From assembly GCF_002257645.1 (NCBI RefSeq), contig NZ_NQMO01000009.1, positions 186,001 to 250,000 of the forward strand: DNA of 64,000 nucleotides, written 5' to 3'. Below are positions 25,898-34,118 of this stretch, one piece after another. How positions within the stretch are numbered: position 1 is the first letter of the stretch; each line of letters begins with the position of its first letter. A model generated the notes under the pieces. The model had not been told where the DNA came from and searched no databases. It saw only the letters and a list, made by a program, of their open reading frames with translations. Source of the stretch: Paenibacillus sp. XY044 (GTDB lineage: Bacteria; Bacillota; Bacilli; Paenibacillales; Paenibacillaceae). The position numbers and the translations under genes are program-made.

Positions 25898-26776
25898 TTA
25901 TATCATGAAATGTCTTCGTTCAATGCCACCTACTTCACCGCCGACCCGAACCTGGTTGATTTCACCGCTCTCGCTCAGGCGCAATCCTGCCTTGATTTCA
26001 GAAGGACAATCCATCGAATACCCTTGCCTGAACATGACATTCTCCACTTCCCGCATAGAGCGTTGGCCATGTTGGTACAAATAGCTGAGCAGGGCACCGT
26101 TGGATGTTCCTGTCGCGCTCTCCTCGGGAATATCGTACAGCGGCGCGAAATTCCGGCATTCCGCAGCAGCATCGTCTGGCGTATCCATCGTGAACAGATG
26201 ATATCCAACTACATCATATTTTTCGCTGATGACGGTTATGGCGTCAAAATTTGGCTGAACCTCATTCAAGAGCTTCCTGCTGCGGATCGGGATCAAAATG
26301 TCCCGCAGCCCCGTCGAAACAATCTGGATGGGCAACCCGGTTTCCAGATCCTCGGCATCCATCCCCAAAGATGGGGCGATTTCCTCACAGGATATCCTTT
26401 CAAGAAATTGTGGTAAAGCCTGTGACAAATAAACAAGACCCTCGGAGCTAATATCGACATCCAAAATCCCTGCCTTGGTTTCTATCGTATAGGAGGTCCC
26501 TTCCTTTGCCAAACCCAGCGAATGCATTAGTCCAAATGCAGCAATCGTGGCATGTCCGCACAGATCAACTTCGCTGGCGGGGGTGAAGTAGCGGATTTTG
26601 TAATCCGCAAGCAGGGATTTTTCCATAAAGGCCGTTTCCGAAAGGCCCACTTCTTTCGCTATGAGCTGCATATCCGCAGCATTCAGCGAAAGGTCATCCT
26701 CCAAGACAACGCCTGCTGGATTACCGCCACGCTTCCCTTTCGCAAACGCATTTAACGTATACACTTCCACATTCAT
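25898..26776 (-). CDS. PhzF family isomerase/epimerase
   Basis: 292 residues with all family landmarks: VYTLNAFAKGKRGGNPAGVV, the catalytic Glu in GLSETAF (E47), EVDLCGHATIAAFGL and EESATGTSNGALLSYL. The fold is that of diaminopimelate epimerase; members isomerise small acids, and PhzF itself acts in phenazine synthesis. No phenazine genes are near, so the substrate is open. The SD GGAGAGG lies 10 nt before the ATG, directly after the stop of a short upstream frame. Confidence 0.95.
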   Translation of the reverse strand: MNVEVYTLNAFAKGKRGGNPAGVVLEDDLSLNAADMQLIAKEVGLSETAFMEKSLLADYKIRYFTPASEVDLCGHATIAAFGLMHSLGLAKEGTSYTIETKAGILDVDISSEGLVYLSQALPQFLERISCEEIAPSLGMDAEDLETGLPIQIVSTGLRDILIPIRSRKLLNEVQPNFDAITVISEKYDVVGYHLFTMDTPDDAAAECRNFAPLYDIPEESATGTSNGALLSYLYQHGQRSMREVENVMFRQGYSMDCPSEIKAGLRLSESGEINQVRVGGEVGGIERRHFMI

Positions 26777-26794
26777 GTTCCGCTCGTCCTCTCC

Positions 26795-27022
26795 TTATAT
26801 TCGGATGTGTGCAACCGCACGTCCCACTCGCTTATTCAAGTCAATCTCTCCCGCTCCGTACGGCATTGCATGATGTTCACTACAGACGGGCTCTCCCTGC
26901 CCATCAGTTTCCAATATGCACGACCCCTCTCGATAGCATCCCGTATCCTTACGTTCAATTTGAATACCCTTCCATTCCAAACAATTCGTAGCTATCAGCC
27001 GGAGAATTTGTAGGTACAGCAA
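26795..27022 (-). CDS. hypothetical ORF upstream of PhzF
   Basis: 75 codons ending HHAMPYGAGEIDLNKRVGRA with its stop just before the PhzF SD, which suggests a former co-transcribed gene. The start (MLYLQILRLIA) has no SD and the opposite strand is also open. It is probably the 3' remnant of a longer gene. Not recognised. Confidence 0.25.
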   Translation of the reverse strand: MLYLQILRLIATNCLEWKGIQIERKDTGCYREGSCILETDGQGEPVCSEHHAMPYGAGEIDLNKRVGRAVAHIRI

Positions 27023-27062
27023 ATTGGACCATTAATAAAGAAAAATAAGACGACTATATATA

Positions 27063-27090
27063 GAACTACGCTTCCCGTTAGCGTAATGCT
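27063..27090. repeat. R1 box inside the end of a TetR gene
   Basis: GAACTACGCTTCCCGTTAGCGTA. The TAA of the TetR gene (27078-27080) is the TTA of the conserved CGTTAG core read on the other strand, so the last codons of the regulator (GALR) come from the repeat. Confidence 0.65.
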
Positions 27091-27656
27091 CCTTCGAAAG
27101 ACTGAAATCCAGCTACTACAAATAAAGCAATCTTCTTGGTGACTTCCTCTTTATTCGTGGTGACGCTACTTGTGGCCAATTGCAAAGCACCTTCATGAAT
27201 GATTTGTGCAAAAATAGGCACAAACATGTTCTTTTCGTTACCGGTATATTTTTGTTCCAAACTTTTCGACAAAAAAGCCTTCAATTCATTTAGTATTTTT
27301 TCTTGCATTTGAGGTAAGACCAAGCTAGCATAGCTGCTGCGACATTGAATGTTCGGTTTTTGATAGAAATCAGATACCGCTAAAATGAGTTGATTTATGC
27401 TATCCAGATCGAATTTCACAACACCTGAAGTATGGTTTTGGATAGATTCTGAGGCGAAATCCCCCATAATAAAATCGATTAAATCGTATTTATCATTAAA
27501 GTGTGCATAGAATGTAGCCCGATTAACCTGCGCTACCCTTGTTATATCCGCTATTGTAATTTTTTCAAAATCCTTTTTAGAAGCCAAAATGAAAAAAGCA
27601 TTAATCAATGATTGTTTCGTTTGTGTCATTCGTATATTCCTTGCTTTTGTGGCCAT
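27078..27656 (-). CDS. TetR/AcrR family regulator
   Basis: 192 residues from ATG 27656 (ATKARNIRMTQTKQSLINAF), 8 nt after GAGGG. Helix-turn-helix: FEKITIADITRVAQVNRATFYAHFNDKYDLI. The C-terminal ligand domain belongs to the TetR_C group seen in DhaS-like regulators. It is divergent from the SDR gene at 27813, so it probably controls that gene and itself from the 156-bp intergenic region. Confidence 0.92.
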   Translation of the reverse strand: MATKARNIRMTQTKQSLINAFFILASKKDFEKITIADITRVAQVNRATFYAHFNDKYDLIDFIMGDFASESIQNHTSGVVKFDLDSINQLILAVSDFYQKPNIQCRSSYASLVLPQMQEKILNELKAFLSKSLEQKYTGNEKNMFVPIFAQIIHEGALQLATSSVTTNKEEVTKKIALFVVAGFQSFEGALR

Positions 27657-27812
27657 TTCCTTCACCCTCTAACCCAACAATTTATTATTCTTGTGGCTAT
27701 AGCAACATTCGCACAGGGTTGTTGATTGTTGCATGAAACCTTTGGCTGTATAGTTTTCATTAAAGCAACGCATGTTTCTTTTAATATATCATAGATAAGG
27801 AGCTAACGAAAA

Positions 27813-28499
27813 ATGAAAACTATTGTCATAGTTGGTGCAGGTCTTGGATTAGGTTTGTCTCTAGCCAAAAAATTCGGAAAGAATGGATATAGGGTAGCAG
27901 TGATTGCACGTAACCCTGAGAAATTAGCAATGATCGAACGTGAACTTAGAGAATTAAATATTGAAACGCAATCTTTTGTAGCGGATATCACGGACTTAGC
28001 TGCTTTAAAACAAGCCATTCAAGCAGCTAAAAAAGAGTTTGGTTCGATTGATGTACTAGAATTCAGCCCCTATGCCAGGGAGGATAAGTTCACAAACGTA
28101 CTAGAAACTACGCCTCAAAGTGTATTAGATATAATGAAAAGCTATTTACTAGCTGGCGTTCTGTCCGTTAATGAGGTTCTACCGGATATGATAAATAACG
28201 GTTCTGGTGCAATTTTATTTACAACAGGCGTATCTACTATGTTCCCTGTACCTTATGCCGGGAATGCCGGAATCGTTGGGGCTGGTATTCGTAATTATGC
28301 CGCAAACCTGCACAATGAGTTGAAAGAAAAAGGTGTGTTTGTCGGACATCTTTCAATCGGAGCCATGATACAACCCGGAACAGCAGGGGACCCAGATGTT
28401 ATTGCTGAAGCTTGGTATAACTTATATGAGAAAAAGGACCATTTTGAAGAAATATTCCCTCCAGGGCTTGATCCAACTAAAATTCTTGGTGAAAATTAA
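27813..28499 (+). CDS. SDR-like NAD(P)-binding protein lacking the catalytic lysine
   Basis: 228 residues. A Rossmann start, IVIVGAGLGLGLSLAKKFG (glycine-rich loop 8-14), with the ARNPEK stretch that favours NADP. Ser141 and Tyr148 sit where the catalytic pair should be, but the residues after Tyr are AGNA instead of xxxK. Either catalysis is unusual or the protein only binds the nucleotide. The SD AAGGAG precedes the ATG. Divergent TetR regulator; own terminator. Confidence 0.88.
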   Translation: MKTIVIVGAGLGLGLSLAKKFGKNGYRVAVIARNPEKLAMIERELRELNIETQSFVADITDLAALKQAIQAAKKEFGSIDVLEFSPYAREDKFTNVLETTPQSVLDIMKSYLLAGVLSVNEVLPDMINNGSGAILFTTGVSTMFPVPYAGNAGIVGAGIRNYAANLHNELKEKGVFVGHLSIGAMIQPGTAGDPDVIAEAWYNLYEKKDHFEEIFPPGLDPTKILGEN

Positions 28500-28502
28500 A
28501 AC

Positions 28503-28552
28503 GAAAGAGATAAGACAACTATTGATATGATAGTTGTCTTATCTCTTTTAAT
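28503..28552 (+). terminator. terminator of the SDR-like gene
   Basis: Arms AAAGAGATAAGACAACTA and TAGTTGTCTTATCTCTTT around a short loop give an almost perfect 18-bp stem. It ends in TTTTAATG, so the T-tail is short. Confidence 0.85.
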
Positions 28553-28610
28553 GCCTAGAGCATTCTCTAATCGACAATTGACATTAGAATTAAACATAGC
28601 CAATAAAAAA

Positions 28611-28662
28611 GGAGCAGCTGCCGCAGCACGCTACTCCACGCTAACGTTTCCCATTAGCCTAG
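28611..28662. repeat. R1 module: terminator hairpin plus box
   Basis: Read on the minus strand after the DinB stop: box GGCTAATGGGAAACGTTAGC, then hairpin GGAGTAGCGTG...GCAGCTGCTCC and six T. The DinB stop TAA (28654-28656) is part of the box, so the repeat supplies both the stop and the terminator. Confidence 0.75.
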
Positions 28663-29106
28663 TCGTTCATTCATTTGTTTAAGGTGATGGATATCGTGGT
28701 CAATGAATATCTTCAAATATCTATCAACTGTAAATTGACGTTTTCCAGAACCAATAGTGAACTTAACGTTACTGTCGATTCCAGATATCGCTTCTATTAA
28801 TAATCTTCTATTCAGGACAAACTCATCTATTAAAGAACCTGTTGTTGTAAAAACACTTATGTATTCGATGGCTTCTCTATTATGTAAATCATGATTAGGG
28901 AAAGCGTTCAAGTTTGCACCCTCATTCATATATGGGACATGATTCCCTAAAATGAACTTATCCCAGTAATATAAATGTCCTATGATTTCCTTGACTGACC
29001 ACTTACCTTCACTTATTGGCTCAAGAAGGCGTTGTTCGTCGAATTCTTTATACTTATGTATTTCTTCTGCTGTCTGACCATATTTCAAAGCTGCTTTATT
29101 ATTCAT
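28654..29106 (-). CDS. DinB family protein
   Basis: 150 residues, four-helix bundle. Likely metal ligands: His44 (EIIGHLYYWDKF) and His137/His141 (FIDHDIHHLKQM), the H-x3-H of the DinB/YfiT fold. Members include thiol S-transferases and damage-induced proteins; the substrate is unknown. The SD GAGGT lies 6 nt before the ATG. The final residues MNERLG are followed at once by the R1 box containing the stop. Confidence 0.9.
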   Translation of the reverse strand: MNNKAALKYGQTAEEIHKYKEFDEQRLLEPISEGKWSVKEIIGHLYYWDKFILGNHVPYMNEGANLNAFPNHDLHNREAIEYISVFTTTGSLIDEFVLNRRLLIEAISGIDSNVKFTIGSGKRQFTVDRYLKIFIDHDIHHLKQMNERLG

Positions 29107-29201
29107 TTATTAACCTCATTTCTGATATGAGAATAAGTAAATTTTCTCCAATAACAACACCAATGTAAAGAACATTTGTTTCCAATTCCGTACCTTGGGT
29201 T

Positions 29202-29296
29202 AAAACTATACTGCCCGTTAGCTGAATAAAGCCAGCCGGTAAAGTGATCGGCTGGCTTCTTGTCTTTACTGAGCTATCGTTTCCCGTTAGCGTAAT
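29202..29296. repeat. R1 module, complete three-hairpin form
   Basis: Box AACTATACTGCCCGTTAGCT (29205-29224), hairpin GCCAGCCGgtaaagtgatCGGCTGGC (29231-29256), a CTTGTCTTTA spacer, then box GAGCTATCGTTTCCCGTTAGC (29271-29291). It is the clearest full-length example: box, variable stem, box, about 95 bp. It lies 46 bp past the AraC-type gene's stop. Confidence 0.8.
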
Positions 29297-29342
29297 ACCT
29301 ACATTTCCGTTCGAGCAAATACGTGCCGCATGAAGTAACAAG

Positions 29343-30191
29343 TTACTTTTTCTTCACTGGAATCCAAATCTCCCCAGTAACATACTCTGCCGTTCCATAA
29401 TACATCTCGAAACTTGGGCCTTCAACCTGTTCGTATTCCGATGTCGGGAACCATTCGGAATAAATCCGTCCCCATAACTTTATTAAATCACATTGCGGTT
29501 CCGGGAAAATCGCCCACGTTAGTGCTGGGACAGAAAGTTTTGTAAATCTCTCCGGAATTTCAAGTCCTTTTGGCAAAAAATAACTCACCATGTATTTAAA
29601 AGATGTTCCAGTATGATCAAATAAGGCAGCGTGCAAGATGGTGTTACTAAAGCGTCCCAGTAATCCATTCATCCCTTCAACGCTGCCATCTATATCACAT
29701 TGTTGACGGAATTGAGCAACTTCAGCATATACTTTTTGGGGATCGGAATTGACCAGATCATAAGCTCCAAACATCTCAAAAGGTCCTTTTGATTCGATGC
29801 GGTAATTCATTTCGATATCTCCTTTAATTGAAATATGAAAGGACATTCGAGGATAGGCTTTTAGAGAAACGCCTTTATCGCGCGCAGATATCGGCATGAT
29901 CCCATGTAGATTCTTAAACGCCCGTGCAAACGCTTCTGGCGAATCATATCCATATTTCATAGCTACATCAATAACCTTTGCATCTGTTGTTTGCAGTTCA
30001 AATGCTGCCAATGTCAACCGTCGACGCCGAATGTACTCAGATAACGATACTCCAGTAATAAACGGAAACATTCGTTGAAAATGATAAGTAGAACAACAGG
30101 CTCTCTGCGCTATTTCATCATATAAGATATTGTCCGCTAGGTTTGTTTCGATATATTCCATGGCGCAATTCATCCTGTCCAACCAATCCAT
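29343..30191 (-). CDS. AraC family regulator with GyrI-like effector-binding domain
   Basis: 282 residues. An N-terminal AraC helix-turn-helix pair (DNILYDEIAQRACCSTYHFQRMF ... YGYDSPEAFARAFKNLHGIMP, about 15-105) is followed by a GyrI-like/BmrR-type effector domain (about 125-280, ending EYVTGEIWIPVKKK). Such proteins respond to small hydrophobic molecules. The effector domain is the same kind as the free-standing ones at 37456 and 38562. Confidence 0.93.
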   Translation of the reverse strand: MDWLDRMNCAMEYIETNLADNILYDEIAQRACCSTYHFQRMFPFITGVSLSEYIRRRRLTLAAFELQTTDAKVIDVAMKYGYDSPEAFARAFKNLHGIMPISARDKGVSLKAYPRMSFHISIKGDIEMNYRIESKGPFEMFGAYDLVNSDPQKVYAEVAQFRQQCDIDGSVEGMNGLLGRFSNTILHAALFDHTGTSFKYMVSYFLPKGLEIPERFTKLSVPALTWAIFPEPQCDLIKLWGRIYSEWFPTSEYEQVEGPSFEMYYGTAEYVTGEIWIPVKKK

Positions 30192-30411
30192 CGTTTTCCC
30201 TCCTTTCTAGATGAATTTTATGACAAATACAAAATGAATACCTTGCATTTTCTGCACGAAAAAGTCAGCATGTCGAAGATAATATAATTCTCCCTCTATT
30301 GGTATGTTCATCGCAGAAAAGAATTATTATATCGCCATGATTGCTCTATAAAACATCAATTGGCCACATCACCTGAAGTCGATCCCAACAAATCCAATGT
30401 ATTAGTTACTT

Positions 30412-30511
30412 TGAGCTATGCTGCCCCGTAAGTAGAGCAAAGGCAGCTGATTAAAGTGATCGTTGCCCTTGCTGTTGCATATTAAACTATCGTTCTCCGT
30501 TAGTTCAATAA
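30412..30511. repeat. R1 module, complete three-hairpin form
   Basis: Box TTGAGCTATGCTGCCCCGTA, hairpin AGGCAGCTGATTAAAGTGAT then CGTTGCCCTT, then box TTAAACTATCGTTCTCCGTT with AGTTCAATA. Same order and length as 29202-29296 with a different stem sequence. The TGA of the lipoprotein gene (30505-30507) is in its outer arm. Confidence 0.8.
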
Positions 30512-30942
30512 TCATTTGGCTTCGACATTAATACTGCCGAAAACTTTTCATCAATATAAGCGTTAAGCTGCCAAATGCCAGGTTTCGGTAGCTTCATTGA
30601 GGATGGTAAATGAGCATCTGCACCGTTATTTGGACCGCCCAATGATGTAGGAATATCAACAGTAAACGGATTTATCTTCTCACCGGATTTTATATTAATG
30701 GCATCGACTTTAAATTCCCCGTCCAAATCAGCTTTACTTCCCCATAAGTGCCACATATGTTTATTAGCTTGATTCGCCACGAAATCCGGTCCCAAGATAC
30801 CGATTTTCCCTTCTATGCCTTGCATTTCGATTCCTTCACTTACAAACTTTGGGCTGACTTCTGCATCTTTTTCGGAAGTATTTGAACAACCAAATAAAAT
30901 TAGCAATCCAACGATTAATATGCTAGTACAAAGAAATTTCAC
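30505..30942 (-). CDS. DUF4871-type lipoprotein
   Basis: 145 residues from GTG 30942, 9 nt after GAGAGG, giving a clean signal peptide KFLCTSILIVGLLILFGC with lipobox Cys; the ATG at 30960 overlaps the SD. The secreted part (VNQANKHMWHLWG ... LPKPGIWQLNAYIDEKF) is the beta-sandwich of the YhfM/DUF4871 group. Function unknown. Confidence 0.85.
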   Translation of the reverse strand: MKFLCTSILIVGLLILFGCSNTSEKDAEVSPKFVSEGIEMQGIEGKIGILGPDFVANQANKHMWHLWGSKADLDGEFKVDAINIKSGEKINPFTVDIPTSLGGPNNGADAHLPSSMKLPKPGIWQLNAYIDEKFSAVLMSKPNDY

Positions 30943-31011
30943 AATAATCATTCCTCTCATCTCATTACATTATAACGACCAGATGCCCCATAAAGTTCCA
31001 ATACCATTGAT

Positions 31012-31034
31012 GTAATCTGCCCGTTAGCTTAAAA
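31012..31034. repeat. R1 half-module
   Basis: GTAATCTGCCCGTTAGCTTA matches the first-box type (CTGCCCGTTAGCT). The rest of the module is absent or eroded. It lies 42 bp past the stop of the resolvase fragment. Confidence 0.55.
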
Positions 31035-31076
31035 GCGATGATGCCATAAATATTAATGCCTTGCCCTTAACTTTTA

Positions 31077-31373
31077 TTAAACTTCAGTTTCTGCTTCTTG
31101 TGCTTCCTGATTTCCCTGCTCTTCAACCTCACTGACCCTTCGGTAAAAAGTCGTCCTCTTCATATCGATCTGTCGCATAGCCTCGGTTGCAGTTATCAGT
31201 CCGTCCTTCCACTCCTGGTACACCCGAAGAAAACGATCATCTATTTCCTTCCGATATCCTCCAAATGTAACCCCTTCTGTTCGTGCAACCTCAATACCTT
31301 CCGCCTGTCGTTGGCGGTTCTTCTTTCGCTCCTGTTCGGCCACGTCGTTTTCACCCTTTCGTTCACCTAGCAC
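31077..31373 (-). pseudogene. C-terminal fragment of a serine recombinase (Tn3-type resolvase)
   Basis: 98 codons. NRQRQAEGIEVARTEGVTFG then DRFLRVYQEWKDGLITATEA and MKRTTFYRRVSEVEEQ match the end of a resolvase: the RQxEGI linker and the DNA-binding helix-turn-helix. The catalytic N-terminal domain is missing. With the Tn3 transposase fragment at 47.7 kb it suggests a lost Tn3-family transposon. Confidence 0.75.
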
Positions 31374-31418
31374 TAAATTGCCCTACCGCTGCTTAGAATG
31401 CGGTGTCTCGCAATATAC

Positions 31419-31454
31419 AAAAAAAAGGAGCTGGCCCAGTTGGGTCAGCTCCTT
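31419..31454 (-). terminator. terminator of the MFS gene
   Basis: AAGGAGCTGACCCA with TGGGCCAGCTCCTT followed by eight T on the minus strand, 15 bp past the MFS stop. Confidence 0.93.
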
Positions 31455-31468
31455 AATTATCGCTTTAC

Positions 31469-32671
31469 CTAAATCCTTTTTCTTACCATGCTATTGCTAA
31501 CCAGAGCTTTGCTGACTAAGACCATTACAATGGTCAAAATGAGAAAATAAAGAGGCATAGTAAGCAAAGAGTCGTTATGCAAATAGCTCATACCGCTAGT
31601 AATCAGGCTTACGAGCAAATAGTAACCCAGCCCGAATACCGCCCCTGCTGTGCCGACCACATCCTTATACTGAATAAGAGCCAGACTTAGGCAATTCGGA
31701 ATCGCCATACCGACACCGAGTAGCAGAATAAAGATGCAGACAATGATAGAGGCCATCGAGATTGCGTTGGATTGTAATCCAACGAAAGCAAGGACCGCTA
31801 ATATCAAAGCTCCGGCTGCAGCCGTAATGCAGCCCCAGGCAATAATGCTTTCAACGGCAAACCGGCTTAAAAGCTTTTTGGACAGCATGGCACCGATAAT
31901 AGATGACAAGGCCGTACATATGCCAAGTAATCCAAACCAACCCGGCTTCAGCCCGAAGAAGTCAATAAAAATAAAAGGGGCTTCGGCATAGTAGCTAAAT
32001 AGAATCCCGTTCGTTGCGCCAATCAAAAATCCGAATGCCCAGATGTTCCTATCATTAAGCATTCTGCGAGCGACCGCAAAGGAGCTAGTCTTTGTAATCG
32101 AATCTGCATCTCGCGTTTCCGGCAAAGAGCTGTACGTATAGGCAAAAATGGCGACGCTGATTACAATTAAGGTCATAAAGACAGCACGGAAGCCGAGCCA
32201 TTGATCTATCCAACCGCCCAGCAATGGTCCGATGGCCGGAGAAAAAGCGAGTGCTGCAGAAATTTGGGCAAACATGCCGTGGCGCTTGTCATCCGGAATG
32301 CTCTCCCGCAAAATAGTCTGTGTCACAACAGAACCTGTACTTGCTCCGAACGCTTGAATAAAACGGCTAATAAGCAACCCCTCTGCAGACGGGGAGAAAT
32401 AACAGCCAAGGCTTCCAATTCCATAAACAGCTATACCCCACAACAGGGAAGGTCTACGGCCAATTAAATCGGATAATCTGCCCCAGCAAAATACACCCAC
32501 AGCAAAGCCGAGAAAGTAGATACTTAATGTCAATTGAATTAAATTCCCGCTTGCTTGCAGCTGCTCCGTAATATCAGGAAGTGACGGTGTATAGATCGTT
32601 TCACTTATTTGCGGAAATCCTACTAATACGATAAATAACAATAATGATGGTGATGAGATTTTTCTTAACAC
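31469..32671 (-). CDS. MFS multidrug transporter, Bcr/CflA type
   Basis: 400 residues and twelve helices. The motif between helices 2 and 3 is GRLSDLIGRRP, and the antiporter motif region RFIQAFGASTGSVVTQTILRE in helix 5 is typical of the Bcr/CflA drug-efflux group. Starts at GTG 32671 after AGGGGGA. Single gene with its own terminator. Confidence 0.94.
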   Translation of the reverse strand: MLRKISSPSLLLFIVLVGFPQISETIYTPSLPDITEQLQASGNLIQLTLSIYFLGFAVGVFCWGRLSDLIGRRPSLLWGIAVYGIGSLGCYFSPSAEGLLISRFIQAFGASTGSVVTQTILRESIPDDKRHGMFAQISAALAFSPAIGPLLGGWIDQWLGFRAVFMTLIVISVAIFAYTYSSLPETRDADSITKTSSFAVARRMLNDRNIWAFGFLIGATNGILFSYYAEAPFIFIDFFGLKPGWFGLLGICTALSSIIGAMLSKKLLSRFAVESIIAWGCITAAAGALILAVLAFVGLQSNAISMASIIVCIFILLLGVGMAIPNCLSLALIQYKDVVGTAGAVFGLGYYLLVSLITSGMSYLHNDSLLTMPLYFLILTIVMVLVSKALVSNSMVRKRI

Positions 32672-32859
32672 TTTTGCTTCCCCCTATACTTGCAAAATCC
32701 CAATCAAATGATTTTATTTGTTGAGATTATGGGATGGGGGGCTTGCACTTGCATAATCGGGAAAATGATAACATTCGAATCAACGACCTTTTCATTTATA
32801 GGGGGATAATATCTTTCAGCAGTATAACAAGATTGCTTTATCGCCACAAGCAAGTTTTT

Positions 32860-32975
32860 ATTCATAATCTGGAAATGATTGAAGTAGGCTGGAGTTATTC
32901 GATGTTCATGCAAACGTTTGGGATTAAGAGTGAAGCGCAAATTCTAAACTGGGTACTTAAATTCAAGCTAAGCAT
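32860..32975 (+). pseudogene. possible IS3-type OrfA remnant
   Basis: Frame 32870 onward reads MIEVGWSYSMFMQTFGIKSE then AQILNWVLKFK. The pattern of a growing/sensing helix followed by FGIKSxxQxxNWV is that of the helix-turn-helix in IS3 OrfA proteins. Only about 40 codons are convincing. The surrounding 32672-33016 holds nothing else. Confidence 0.4.
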
Positions 32976-33016
32976 CTCCTCTGGTAGATGGACGCGAACG
33001 CTAATCCGTTTAAGCA

Positions 33017-33045
33017 TAAAAAAAGCCCCATTCATTCATGGGGTT
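33017..33045 (-). terminator. terminator of the UvrA-like/serine hydrolase operon
   Basis: CCCCAT-gaatga-ATGGGG followed by seven T on the minus strand, 110 bp past the serine hydrolase stop. Confidence 0.8.
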
Positions 33046-33155
33046 CAGATTGTTGACATCAGAGGAAAATTATCTTGGTCTCCTCTCTAGAGCCCAATGT
33101 ACTCAATGTCGCCTATCTCTATGGGTTTTTGATCGATCATGCCATTTATGCTAAA

Positions 33156-34118
33156 TCAAACAACAGATTTCTCAAGAATCTCCTTATGGATATCTCCATA
33201 AGTTTTGCTTGATGGAGTTGGGGTAGCCTGGATAACTGTTATCATGTTTTGTTTAGGCAGAATATTTATCTCTTGACCGCCGAATCCCCTACATGCGTAA
33301 CCATTTTCCAGTATCCACCACAAATATCCATATGAGCTGTTGTTGTCGTTTGGCCTTAGCATTTCCTTAATATAATGTTCAGAAACAATCCGTTCGCCTT
33401 CTACAATGCCGTTGTTTAGAACTAGAAATCCTATCTTCGCAAGATCTCTGGCAGATAAATTAGAGTGTTCCTCTCCTTTCATTACGGTATACGAAACACC
33501 ACAAGGGCTTTCAGCCCATCTTCCACTCGTTATTCCTAAAGGCTTATATAAAAGCTCCTCACACAGTTCATAAGATGTATTTCCGAAAGCATTTCCAATA
33601 ACAGCAGATAGCAATAGCACATCCCATTCTTTATATACGTAGCTGCTTCCAGGATAGTCTTTCATCGCAACATCTGCGACATGCGCGATCCAATCCCTCG
33701 TCCGCTTCATTTGCTCGACCATTGGACAATGATAATGAACGCCGCCGTTCCAGAAAATCCCTGATGACATGGTGAGAAGATGTCGAATCGTTATGGCCTT
33801 ATGATAAGGATGGACGCCTGTTTGAAACGCAGGCAAGTAATCGCTGATTGGGTCGTCCAGGCTTCGAATCATGCCTTTATCAAGACATATCCCCGTTAGT
33901 AAAGAAAGAATGCTTTTCCATATCGATTTAATATTATTTCTGCTATTTTCATTATATTTGTTGTAATATCTTTCAAATACAATTTTCCCGTTTTTTACAA
34001 CAAGGACGCTGTTGACAAGCCGATATCGCCTTTTTTTAATAAAATCATCAAGGTCGCCTAACATCTCCGCATCCATGCCTTCCGCCTGGGGCGTGGAATA
34101 TTGCCACTCTAAATTCAT
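33156..34118 (-). CDS. serine hydrolase of the beta-lactamase/class C family
   Basis: 320 residues with the catalytic S-x-x-K (SIWK, Ser65/Lys68). The usual YxN is replaced by YVYKEWD around residue 165. A C-terminal glycine-rich motif (RGFGGQEINILPKQNMI) is present. No signal peptide. Its ATG overlaps the stop of the UvrA-like gene (ATGA), so the two are translationally coupled. Members hydrolyse esters, amides or D-peptides; with a drug-resistance-like partner, inactivation of an antibiotic is possible but not shown. Confidence 0.9.
   Translation of the reverse strand: MNLEWQYSTPQAEGMDAEMLGDLDDFIKKRRYRLVNSVLVVKNGKIVFERYYNKYNENSRNNIKSIWKSILSLLTGICLDKGMIRSLDDPISDYLPAFQTGVHPYHKAITIRHLLTMSSGIFWNGGVHYHCPMVEQMKRTRDWIAHVADVAMKDYPGSSYVYKEWDVLLLSAVIGNAFGNTSYELCEELLYKPLGITSGRWAESPCGVSYTVMKGEEHSNLSARDLAKIGFLVLNNGIVEGERIVSEHYIKEMLRPNDNNSSYGYLWWILENGYACRGFGGQEINILPKQNMITVIQATPTPSSKTYGDIHKEILEKSVV

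Noticed and set aside
26807..27013. Plus-strand frames upstream of PhzF
   Set aside because: Overlapping open frames on both strands with no start signal.
29099..29341. 80-codon minus-strand frame between DinB and the AraC-type gene
   Set aside because: It runs straight through a complete R1 module, so it is not a gene.
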